A stretch of 5,742 bases of DNA from Thermoguttaceae bacterium (lineage in GTDB: Bacteria; Planctomycetota; Planctomycetia; Pirellulales; Thermoguttaceae). Positions 1 to 5,742 of the stretch are shown here, piece after piece. The position numbers and the translations under genes are program-made. The stretch covers positions 1 to 5,742 of the forward strand of contig JAQVID010000246.1 of NCBI GenBank assembly GCA_028695865.1. The letters run 5' to 3'. The first letter of the stretch is position 1; each line of letters starts with the position of its first letter. The notes beneath the pieces were generated by a model that made no database searches, was not told the origin of the DNA, and worked only from the letters and a program-made list of their open reading frames with translations.

Positions 1-2490
1 CTACTGCTCAATTCTATCAGCGATTTTGGACCTCTGCTTCTTTAAAACGTCGTCGTCCCGCGTAAACTCAACCGGGCTCATAAACACCGGCTTGCACCAA
101 GCGCGAGCTTCATCGACCGACCCGAGCTTTTGAGACAGCAGATAAAGGTACTCATAATCTTCCAGACCGTCACGCAAGGCGGCAAGGCGAATGCACCCGA
201 TCGGCTGTCCGTTTTTATTGGCATAGAGCAAGCGTCCATCACCATAGATTTCGTGTCCGATCACACTTTCGATTGACCAATCGAGAAACAGGCCATCGTC
301 CGGATTGAAGGGAACATTCGTTTTGCCCGACCAGATATTGACTCCCCAATAGAGGAAGCCGTCATACTTCTGCTCAAACGACTGCCAACCGAGAATACGC
401 GATTCAATCAGAGGAAAACGACACATGATATTGGCAAACGGATGCCCTGGACCGCAGCAGATATAAGACCAGATTTTTTTACCGGCTGCGCGACAGACTT
501 CCGCTTCGTCGTAATGATAAACACTCGAAACAGGACAAAGCCAGTCGATATTGAGCTCGTCAAGTTTTTTGGGGTCTTGCGGAACTTTCGCCGTTGTAAA
601 TGTCGCGACTTCCGGAAAGGACTCCTTGACCATTCCGAAAAACTCTTTTACGATCGGATAGAACTCGTCTTTGGTTTCGTCGAATGTATAAATATAAGCG
701 TCTTTGGCCAGTGAGCTTTTTCGCAGCCCCTCGACGACCGGCTTGATCTTCTCATACATTTTCCGTTTGAATTCCGGCGTGTACAGCGATGCGGGCGAAT
801 TACAAACCCAACTGCTTTTACCGCGATCCTGTACCATGTTCACAATATTGAACTTACCCAAACCTCGCCCGCGATATTGCTCCAGTTCGGCCAAGACCGG
901 CAGGTCTGTTCGCGAAATGTCGCCTTCGGGCGTCAAGTGATGCTTGAGCAGAAATTCGGCGTAATCGATTCGGAGCTTGGCGTCCCCGGGCCGCTTGTAG
1001 ACGTTTTCCAAATAGCCATTCATGAGAGCAAAGGCCGTCGGCAGATGTCCTTCGGAATCAATCGCGAAACGACGAACACGAACCACGGTTTCGACTTGCG
1101 TTGCTGTTCCGTCGTCGGTTGTCATGACAATGGTACCGCGATACCTGCCCGCCGGTGTGCTCTTCGGAGCAAAAACAGTGAACCAGAACGAAACCGTTTT
1201 CCCTGCCGGAGCGATTCCTTTGGACACCGGCAAAAGCGGATCAGGCCACCAGCCCGGGGCTCCTTCTTTGTCGCAAGGCAATATCGAAATATGATCCGCC
1301 TTGATATAACCGACCTGCTGCCACTGGATATTCTTCTTATCGATCTTCGCGGAGGGATTGTCGATTCCTGTCAAGTCGGACCAGTCGAAACGAATATTCT
1401 TCAGTTCACGGCGCGAAATCAACGCAAGCTGAAAACTTTCGTACTCGTTCCTGGCCAGCTCAATTTCTCCCACTGGTCGTGAAGAGTTGTCCTTGATTGC
1501 CAGATTATTGAAATCATCCGCAGGGAGCGAATGCAGAAAAACGCGTTTCGTCGCAGGAACTTGCCACAGACAAAACGGAACGCTTTTCGTCGCCGGAGTC
1601 AAATGGGCTTTTACTCTGCACGGATAGAATTCATTGCCTTGTCCGTCCGTCAAGCAGAGCGAGGCAATACAATCCCGAACAGGCTTGCCGTTTTTGTCTT
1701 TTACGTCCAGATGAACAAGAAAACCTTTGTTTTCAATTCTCTTGACGATGGGGGCAAATTCGTTCGGTTGCTCCGGCAAGGGATCAATTCGCACCGACGG
1801 CACCGTTCCCTGCCTCATCCAGTGAATGGCCCCGGAAACAGAACAACTGCCTGGTCCGAACAGACCACCCATTGCGCGAAACGAATTAACTTTGGCATCG
1901 ATCAGTTGCAGAAAAAAATCATCGAACCATGCCTTGCCGGTCGCTCTCCGCAGAAAGACAAAGTACTGAATCTCTTTGACCGGCTTGCGGAACACGAATA
2001 TATTCTCCGAAAGGGCCCAGTCGTGTGTACCCGGCGTAAAAGAGGCTTTTACTCCCCATTGCGGTGTCCCGTCGGCATAGAAAATATCAAGATAGACATC
2101 GAAATCATCGCCCGAACCAACGTTCAAAGCTTTCGACCATCCGCCGAATCGAATCGCACCGGTCACTGGCTTGTCGAAATAGACAATCTGCCGCGCGCCA
2201 CACGTTTTTTTCGGGTTGTCGTTTTCCATGCAAATCGACGCTTTTCCTCCGTGTGTACACTCTTTATCGATCTTAAAGCCTTGACCGGTCGCAATCCAGG
2301 GCGACACGGAAACATGCTCGTCGACACGAATTTTTCCGCTTTGCTTGCCGGATTTCGCATATTGCTCAAAGCCGGGGTCAAGTAAAAAGTTTCGGGCATT
2401 CGTGAATTGATCGGCACCGTTGACTTGCTCTATCGCGAACAAGGCGGTAAAGCAAAACACCATCATACATAATGATACAAGACGTTTCAT
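1..2490 (-). CDS. Secreted GH123/DUF4091-like glycoside hydrolase, multidomain
   Basis: Probably a secreted carbohydrate-active protein. Numbering here is from the upstream ATG at 2517; the chosen start is Met10 because it has AGGAAGG in front and begins a standard signal peptide. Domains: signal peptide 10-34; jelly-roll, carbohydrate-binding-like region about 41-207 (NFLLDPGFE at the start, GKAWFDDFFLQ at the end); beta region about 240-320; the beta-sandwich usual before GH123/DUF4091 catalytic domains, about 327-487 (LARNEYESFQLAL); and a TIM-barrel-like region about 490-760. The strand YIYTFDE carries Asp613-Glu614, the arrangement of the catalytic pair in characterised GH123 beta-N-acetylgalactosaminidases. 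RLAALRDGLEDYEYLYLL (777-794) is the typical C-terminal helix of DUF4091 proteins. Known GH123 enzymes release beta-GalNAc, but most relatives are untested, so the substrate is open. The mature part holds 17 Cys. The TAG stop is at the window edge; any terminator lies outside. The gene follows the toroid gene by 23 bases and is probably co-translated with it. Confidence 0.87.
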   Translation of the reverse strand: MKRLVSLCMMVFCFTALFAIEQVNGADQFTNARNFLLDPGFEQYAKSGKQSGKIRVDEHVSVSPWIATGQGFKIDKECTHGGKASICMENDNPKKTCGARQIVYFDKPVTGAIRFGGWSKALNVGSGDDFDVYLDIFYADGTPQWGVKASFTPGTHDWALSENIFVFRKPVKEIQYFVFLRRATGKAWFDDFFLQLIDAKVNSFRAMGGLFGPGSCSVSGAIHWMRQGTVPSVRIDPLPEQPNEFAPIVKRIENKGFLVHLDVKDKNGKPVRDCIASLCLTDGQGNEFYPCRVKAHLTPATKSVPFCLWQVPATKRVFLHSLPADDFNNLAIKDNSSRPVGEIELARNEYESFQLALISRRELKNIRFDWSDLTGIDNPSAKIDKKNIQWQQVGYIKADHISILPCDKEGAPGWWPDPLLPVSKGIAPAGKTVSFWFTVFAPKSTPAGRYRGTIVMTTDDGTATQVETVVRVRRFAIDSEGHLPTAFALMNGYLENVYKRPGDAKLRIDYAEFLLKHHLTPEGDISRTDLPVLAELEQYRGRGLGKFNIVNMVQDRGKSSWVCNSPASLYTPEFKRKMYEKIKPVVEGLRKSSLAKDAYIYTFDETKDEFYPIVKEFFGMVKESFPEVATFTTAKVPQDPKKLDELNIDWLCPVSSVYHYDEAEVCRAAGKKIWSYICCGPGHPFANIMCRFPLIESRILGWQSFEQKYDGFLYWGVNIWSGKTNVPFNPDDGLFLDWSIESVIGHEIYGDGRLLYANKNGQPIGCIRLAALRDGLEDYEYLYLLSQKLGSVDEARAWCKPVFMSPVEFTRDDDVLKKQRSKIADRIEQ
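2416..2490 (-). other. Signal peptide of the hydrolase-like protein
   Basis: From the ATG at 2490 the product begins MKRLVSLCMMVFCFTALFAI, a basic start followed by about 17 hydrophobic residues, then EQVNG and ADQF. Cleavage after VNG fits the small -3/-1 rule; after NGA is the alternative. A start at 2517 would put nine polar residues (MKTAGRNQS) in front, which is less typical. The Cys at LVSLC is not a lipobox: Leu precedes it and it lies too close to the N-terminus. Confidence 0.8.
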
Positions 2491-2499
2491 ACTCTGATT

Positions 2500-2506
2500 C
2501 CTTCCT
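2500..2506 (-). promoter_or_regulatory. Ribosome binding site that decides the start of the hydrolase-like gene
   Basis: The minus strand reads AGGAAGG, a strong Shine-Dalgarno match, ending nine bases before the ATG at 2490. The earlier in-frame ATG at 2517 overlaps the upstream stop and has only TTTGCCCATGTATAA before it, with no such site. The site therefore favours 2490. Confidence 0.75.
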
Positions 2507-2513
2507 GCTGTTT

Positions 2514-4478
2514 TCATTTATACATGGGCAAATATCGATAAGGCGTTTCCAAAATAAGGATCGACAGAGCCGTATTGAGGAGTCGCCCACCATCGTTTGT
2601 ATACTCGTCGTAAAAAAGCCAACTGCCGGTTTCGTGACCTTGGTTCGCTTGCGTTTCGATCAAAAAATCGCGTATTCGCTTGAATGCCCTGTGCCAGTCC
2701 GACCCACCATAATTGTGCAGAACAAGCGAAGCGTAATACGTGAAATACAAATTATACATGAACAATTGTCCGCGTCCGTCGGAAGTCGGCCGAAACAAAT
2801 TGGCGTATTTCTTCGCCTTTCGCGAATCATGCAGCGCTTGAACAACCTTGTCCGTTTCGGATATCCAGTCGGTCAAGTGGGCCAGGCCTTTCTTCATCGC
2901 GGGATGATCGCTCTTCCAGCCAAGGTACTGACGAAGCAAGAGTCCCACCGCTGTCGTCGAGTGCATTTTATTAACACTCGATTCGTTTTTTCGCGGCAAA
3001 TAATGATACAATCCAATATCGTCTCCCTGAACCGAATCAAGGAAGTGTCCCACATTATAAACCGTGGATGACCTCACGTCAAGCTTTGCCGAAATCGCCG
3101 ACTTGAGCGCAAGCATTTGCCAACCGGTTACCGTGGTGTCTCCCGAAACGTCTTTGAAGAAATCGGTATCAACCGGCACATGATATCGCCATCCCCCGTC
3201 TTTACGTTGGGCATATTCGATGAAGCGAATTCCTTCCTGCGCATAGTCACGAAGCGATGCGTCGCCGGTCATTTCCCACGCCTCGCAAAACGTCAGCGTT
3301 ACGATTCCCTGAATATACATTCCCTGGCCAAGAATCCCTCCGCGAAAATCGCTCCCGTGTTCGCCGGAACGCGTTCCATACTTGAGAAACTCCAAACCGG
3401 CGTAAATCGTTTTCTGATAGACGTTGCCGGCAATCCCTTCGCGATGGGTATATCCGGCCCCCAAAAAAGGCAAAAGAGCCAATGCCGTCGCGGCCATCCG
3501 ACTGGGATGTAATTCACGACGATACGTTGACGTACCACCGCCGGAAGTCGACGAAGTATTCGAACATTGCCCGGCACAGGTTCCTTTTTGACCCTTGTTA
3601 TCCGTGATATTCAGATTAAACGACCAGCCGCCGTCCGGAAGTTGATGCTCGGCCAACCATTTCAAGCCGGCCTCAACAGTGTACTCGCTTTTATTGGTCG
3701 TATCTCCTTCTCGTCCCGGCAGACCGTACTTGCGACCATCGGCAGTACGTCCCTTGGTTACTCCTCCGGTCGAGAACAAAGGCGAACGCAGGGTCGCCGC
3801 AGGGACAGGCGGCGGCGTCGAAACCAGTTCTCCGGCCGAAGACGGAGTGGTCGCAACGGGCTCGCGGGCCATGTCGGCAATTTCGGTCTGCTGCTCTCGA
3901 ACAATGTCCGGAGACGTTTGAATCGTCGAAGCAATGGACTCGGCGGCGTCAAGCGAAACTCCTGTGGCCTCGACTTCAACAGCCAAGTCGCCCGGATCAC
4001 TGGAAAAGCCAACGTCGATGGGTTCACCCCGGGCACCGTTGGTCGCGCGCAAAATCAGTAACGAAAGGGCAATACACAAGACGAGATGAACCAAAATGCT
4101 AATAAGCGTTCCCAAGCCGCGACGTGAAGTTGACCACATGAGCAGAAGTTCGTACCATCGCAAATGAGCATATCGAGGCGGAACGCTAAAGAATAAAAAC
4201 CGCTTGCCCTTTCGGGGCTGTCGCGTACCGGGCGGCCCGGGCGGACGCGTAATCAAGACCTCTTCGACAATGGTCTCCGGCACATCGTCCGGGTCGATAA
4301 TAATTGGAGGGAGCACATGAACTTCATCAAGCGAGGGGATCGCGGGGAACGTGGAAACGGAATCCGACGAAGGTAACACATCAGGGAGCGATAACGCTTC
4401 GGGCAACGGCGCAGAATCTTGTCTCGGGGGTTGCCCGGCAGGCTCTTGCGTCGAAGAATGCTCCTTTGTCTGTTTCAT
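2514..4478 (-). CDS. Membrane-anchored squalene-cyclase/prenyltransferase-like toroid protein
   Basis: Function unknown; 654 residues. Residues 1-100 are a Pro- and acid-rich tail with a PPGPPG stretch (79-84). A single hydrophobic helix spans about 122-143, preceded by Arg119-Arg120, which predicts the tail inside and the rest outside the cytoplasmic membrane. A Ser/Thr/Pro-rich linker runs to about 262. From 266 on there are six outer helices, several of the form GLxFL followed by Q-x2-DGGW (W285, W430; weaker copies near 360, 475, 530 and 600). They alternate with six inner helices (about 328-341, 387-404, 448-463, 505-520, 574-590, 633-648). This is the pattern of one complete alpha/alpha toroid as in the prenyltransferase/squalene oxidase repeat families. 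True squalene-hopene cyclases are two-domain enzymes with a DxDD acid motif; this protein has one toroid and no DxDD there, only a GDTT at 446-449 in a similar helix start. A binding or scaffold role is at least as likely as catalysis. Its stop overlaps an ATG of the next gene. Confidence 0.88.
   Translation of the reverse strand: MKQTKEHSSTQEPAGQPPRQDSAPLPEALSLPDVLPSSDSVSTFPAIPSLDEVHVLPPIIIDPDDVPETIVEEVLITRPPGPPGTRQPRKGKRFLFFSVPPRYAHLRWYELLLMWSTSRRGLGTLISILVHLVLCIALSLLILRATNGARGEPIDVGFSSDPGDLAVEVEATGVSLDAAESIASTIQTSPDIVREQQTEIADMAREPVATTPSSAGELVSTPPPVPAATLRSPLFSTGGVTKGRTADGRKYGLPGREGDTTNKSEYTVEAGLKWLAEHQLPDGGWSFNLNITDNKGQKGTCAGQCSNTSSTSGGGTSTYRRELHPSRMAATALALLPFLGAGYTHREGIAGNVYQKTIYAGLEFLKYGTRSGEHGSDFRGGILGQGMYIQGIVTLTFCEAWEMTGDASLRDYAQEGIRFIEYAQRKDGGWRYHVPVDTDFFKDVSGDTTVTGWQMLALKSAISAKLDVRSSTVYNVGHFLDSVQGDDIGLYHYLPRKNESSVNKMHSTTAVGLLLRQYLGWKSDHPAMKKGLAHLTDWISETDKVVQALHDSRKAKKYANLFRPTSDGRGQLFMYNLYFTYYASLVLHNYGGSDWHRAFKRIRDFLIETQANQGHETGSWLFYDEYTNDGGRLLNTALSILILETPYRYLPMYK
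4050..4115 (-). other. Transmembrane anchor of the toroid protein
   Basis: These bases encode residues 122-143, an uninterrupted hydrophobic run (LGTLISILVHLVLCIALSLL with flanks) bounded by basic residues on the N-terminal side (RR at 119-120) and by RATNGAR after it. No signal peptidase site is evident and the segment lies 120 residues into the protein, so it reads as a signal anchor and not a cleaved signal. Topology is inferred from the positive-inside rule; the Arg residues after the helix weaken it somewhat. Confidence 0.8.
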
Positions 4479-4524
4479 AACTCAACGTCCCTGCGTCTTG
4501 GCGGAAAAGAAATTTTTCTCGCGT
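4479..4524 (-). other. Intergenic gap between gltA and the toroid gene
   Basis: These 46 bases are the longest non-coding stretch in the window. They hold an A/T-rich stretch just after the gltA stop and a Shine-Dalgarno-like AGGGA before the next start. I see no GC-rich hairpin followed by a T run on the minus strand, and no convincing -35/-10 pair. Read-through from gltA into the next gene is therefore plausible but not shown. Confidence 0.6.
4488..4492 (-). promoter_or_regulatory. Ribosome binding site of the toroid gene
   Basis: The minus strand reads AGGGA, nine bases before the ATG at 4478. An in-frame TGA at 4484-4482, two codons before this ATG, rules out any earlier start, so site and start support each other. 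The spacing equals that of the site before the downstream hydrolase gene. Confidence 0.55.
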
Positions 4525-5742
4525 TTAGCGGTCCTTGATCTCGGCGTAATCGGAAATCGTATTGCCGGTGTAAAGTTGTCGCGGTCGAATAATTCGCGTT
4601 GCCGAATTATCATGTTGCTCCTTCCATTGAGCAATCCAGCCGGGCAAGCGTCCCATGGCGAACATGACCGTGAACATGTCGGTGGGTATACCCATGGCGC
4701 GGAGCAAAATTCCGCTGTAAAAGTCAACGTTGGGATACAACCGCCGCTCGACGAAATACGGATCGTTGAGCGCCAACTCTTCCAGTTTTCGGGCAATATC
4801 CAGTAGCGGATCAGGTTTTTTAATCTTGGCAAACACGCGATCACACGCCGCTTTGAGTATTTTTGCCCGGGGATCATAGTTCTTGTAAACACGATGTCCA
4901 AATCCAAACAGCCGGAACGGATTCGTTTTGTCTTTGGCCGCGCTAATACACTGCTGCGGGTCAAGTCCGCCCTGATGAATGCGCTGGAGCATTTCCATAA
5001 CCTTGACATTGGCCCCACCGTGAAGCGGTCCCCAAAGAGCACTCACACCCGCACTGCACGAAGCAAACAGGTTCGCTTGCGCCGAACCAACGACGCGGAC
5101 TGCACTCGTACTGCAATTCTGTTCGTGATCGGCGTGAAGAATGAGAACCAGATTCAATGCGTCTTCCATTTCCGGTTCTACGACATACTGACGGTAGGGA
5201 ATCGAAAACATCATATGCAAAAAATTGGCGCAGTATCGAAGGCCGGGATCGGGATAAATAAACGGCAGGCCCAGCGAACGTCGGTGCGTAAACGCGGCAA
5301 TGGTTCGAACCTTGCTTATCAGGCGTGCCGCCGCTTCGGTAAAGCGGTGGTCGTCGCCCAGGGCAAGAAATTCTTCATAATAACAGGCCATCATGGAGAT
5401 CATGGCCGATAAAATTGCCATGGGCGGAGCTTTGGCCGGGAGCACCTGAAACTGATTGCGCAGCCCCTCATGCAAAAGTTCGTGTTCAGAAAGCAGATTG
5501 CGGAACTCACTCAATTCCGAAGCTTTGGGAAGACGACCAAATATGAGCATCCACGCAACTTCAATGAAGTTGGGGCTCTTGCGGTCAAACTGCTCAAGCG
5601 GAATACCACGATAGCGAAGCACTCCCTTATCGCCGTCGATGAAGGTAATGCCGCTTTTACAAATTGCCGTATTGGCCAAAGAAGGATCGTATGTCGTCAA
5701 ATGATGGTCTTCATACAACCGTGAAATATCAATAGCTCGTTC
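4525..5742 (-). CDS. gltA: Citrate synthase, type II (5' end outside window)
   Basis: Condenses oxaloacetate and acetyl-CoA to citrate, the first step of the TCA cycle, in the cytoplasm. The visible protein follows the E. coli GltA pattern throughout: ITFIDGDKGVLRYRGIP near the start, LILHADHEQN, then the three catalytic residues in their usual settings: His in GPLHGGAN, His in GFGHRVYKNYDPRA (the citrate synthase signature) and Asp in YPNVDFYSG. By my alignment these match E. coli His264, His305 and Asp362. The C-terminus (RPRQLYTG plus a short tail, TAA stop) is complete. The frame is open to the window edge, reading ERAIDISR before LYEDHH, which matches E. coli GltA near residue 30, so about 30 N-terminal residues are missing. 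The TTG at 5718 is an internal Leu codon, not the start. After GGAN it has Val where E. coli has Glu. The next gene begins 46 bases downstream on the same strand. Confidence 0.97.
   Translation of the reverse strand, partial: ERAIDISRLYEDHHLTTYDPSLANTAICKSGITFIDGDKGVLRYRGIPLEQFDRKSPNFIEVAWMLIFGRLPKASELSEFRNLLSEHELLHEGLRNQFQVLPAKAPPMAILSAMISMMACYYEEFLALGDDHRFTEAAARLISKVRTIAAFTHRRSLGLPFIYPDPGLRYCANFLHMMFSIPYRQYVVEPEMEDALNLVLILHADHEQNCSTSAVRVVGSAQANLFASCSAGVSALWGPLHGGANVKVMEMLQRIHQGGLDPQQCISAAKDKTNPFRLFGFGHRVYKNYDPRAKILKAACDRVFAKIKKPDPLLDIARKLEELALNDPYFVERRLYPNVDFYSGILLRAMGIPTDMFTVMFAMGRLPGWIAQWKEQHDNSATRIIRPRQLYTGNTISDYAEIKDR
4589..4610. repeat. 8-bp perfect inverted repeat inside the 3' end of gltA
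   Basis: ATAATTCG at 4589-4596 is mirrored by CGAATTAT at 4603-4610 with a six-base loop. It lies within codons for the conserved SATRIIRP region of citrate synthase, about 60 bases before the stop. It is A/T-rich and not followed by a T run, so it is not a terminator; coincidence is the simplest explanation. Confidence 0.3.

Noticed and set aside
1531..2385. 284-residue open frame on the plus strand opposite the hydrolase-like gene, and a similar one at 877-1482
   Set aside because: Both lie in the exact codon-antisense frame of the real gene, where stops arise only opposite TTA, CTA and TCA codons, which are rarely used here. The translation is rich in Arg and His and shows no domain.
2472..3071. 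199-residue plus-strand frame across the junction of the two downstream genes
   Set aside because: It is again the codon-antisense frame of the toroid gene over most of its length, with no ribosome binding site worth noting and no recognisable protein; the minus-strand reading is well supported.
3458..3468. Homopolymer run TTTTTTGGGGG on the minus strand as a slippage or phase-variation site
   Set aside because: It encodes the conserved LLPFLGAG helix, the frame is intact through it, and each run is only five or six bases.
4228..4245. Tandem 9-base repeat (ccgggcggc, ccgggcgga)
   Set aside because: It simply encodes the PPGPPG stretch of the toroid protein's tail; two copies are too few to call a DNA repeat element.
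4284..4295. DPDD at residues 62-65 of the toroid protein, resembling the DxDD catalytic motif of squalene-hopene cyclase
   Set aside because: It lies in the disordered tail before the membrane helix, on the opposite side of the membrane from the toroid, so it cannot be the cyclase motif.
4500..4524. A/T-rich stretch with short complementary arms after the gltA stop as a terminator
   Set aside because: The arms (GAAAA and TTTTC) are about five A/T-rich pairs with no GC-rich stem and no downstream T run, so an intrinsic terminator is not supported.
4351..4806. Plus-strand frame of 151 residues crossing the gltA/toroid gap, and others at 4894-5412 and 5470-5724
   Set aside because: They are antisense shadows of gltA (and the toroid gene 5' end); the protein sequences resemble nothing, while gltA matches citrate synthase over its whole length.
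4482..5042. 186-residue minus-strand frame overlapping gltA
   Set aside because: It runs out of frame with the conserved citrate synthase reading, which covers the same bases without interruption.
5716..5718. TTG as the start codon of citrate synthase
   Set aside because: The frame stays open upstream to the window edge and encodes residues that align with other citrate synthases, so this is an internal Leu.

Overview
The window carries three genes, all on the minus strand and packed almost end to end. In transcription order they are a citrate synthase (gltA, 5' end cut off by the right edge), a membrane-anchored protein with a squalene-cyclase/prenyltransferase-like repeat domain, and a secreted multidomain protein resembling glycoside hydrolase family 123 (DUF4091). 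No gene is supported on the plus strand. There is no RNA gene, mobile element or CRISPR array, and the longest non-coding stretch is 46 bases.

The source is most likely a bacterium of the Planctomycetota, or at least the wider PVC group. This rests on family recall, not on a search. Squalene-cyclase-like repeat proteins behind a single N-terminal membrane helix and a low-complexity linker are a familiar type in planctomycete genomes, and large secreted GH123/DUF4091 proteins are also frequent there and in Lentisphaerae and Verrucomicrobia. Base composition looks balanced, with G+C near one half.

Layout: 5742-4525 is gltA, a clear type II bacterial citrate synthase with all catalytic residues. 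A 46-base gap without a visible terminator follows. 4478-2514 is the toroid protein: a Pro-rich tail of about 100 residues, one membrane helix, a linker, then six pairs of helices that should close into one alpha/alpha toroid. Its TGA stop overlaps an ATG of the next gene (ATGA), although the better-supported start lies 27 bases further on, behind a strong AGGAAGG. 2490-1 is the hydrolase-like protein: signal peptide, jelly-roll-like domain, beta domains, and a TIM-barrel-like domain with an Asp-Glu pair as in GH123. Its stop codon is at the left edge of the window.

Citrate synthase is housekeeping and its link to the other two may be only positional. The toroid and hydrolase genes look translationally linked, and both products are predicted to act outside the cytoplasmic membrane. 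They are the best candidates here for an uncharacterised joint function, perhaps handling of a glycan or envelope polymer, but the sequence does not show the substrate.
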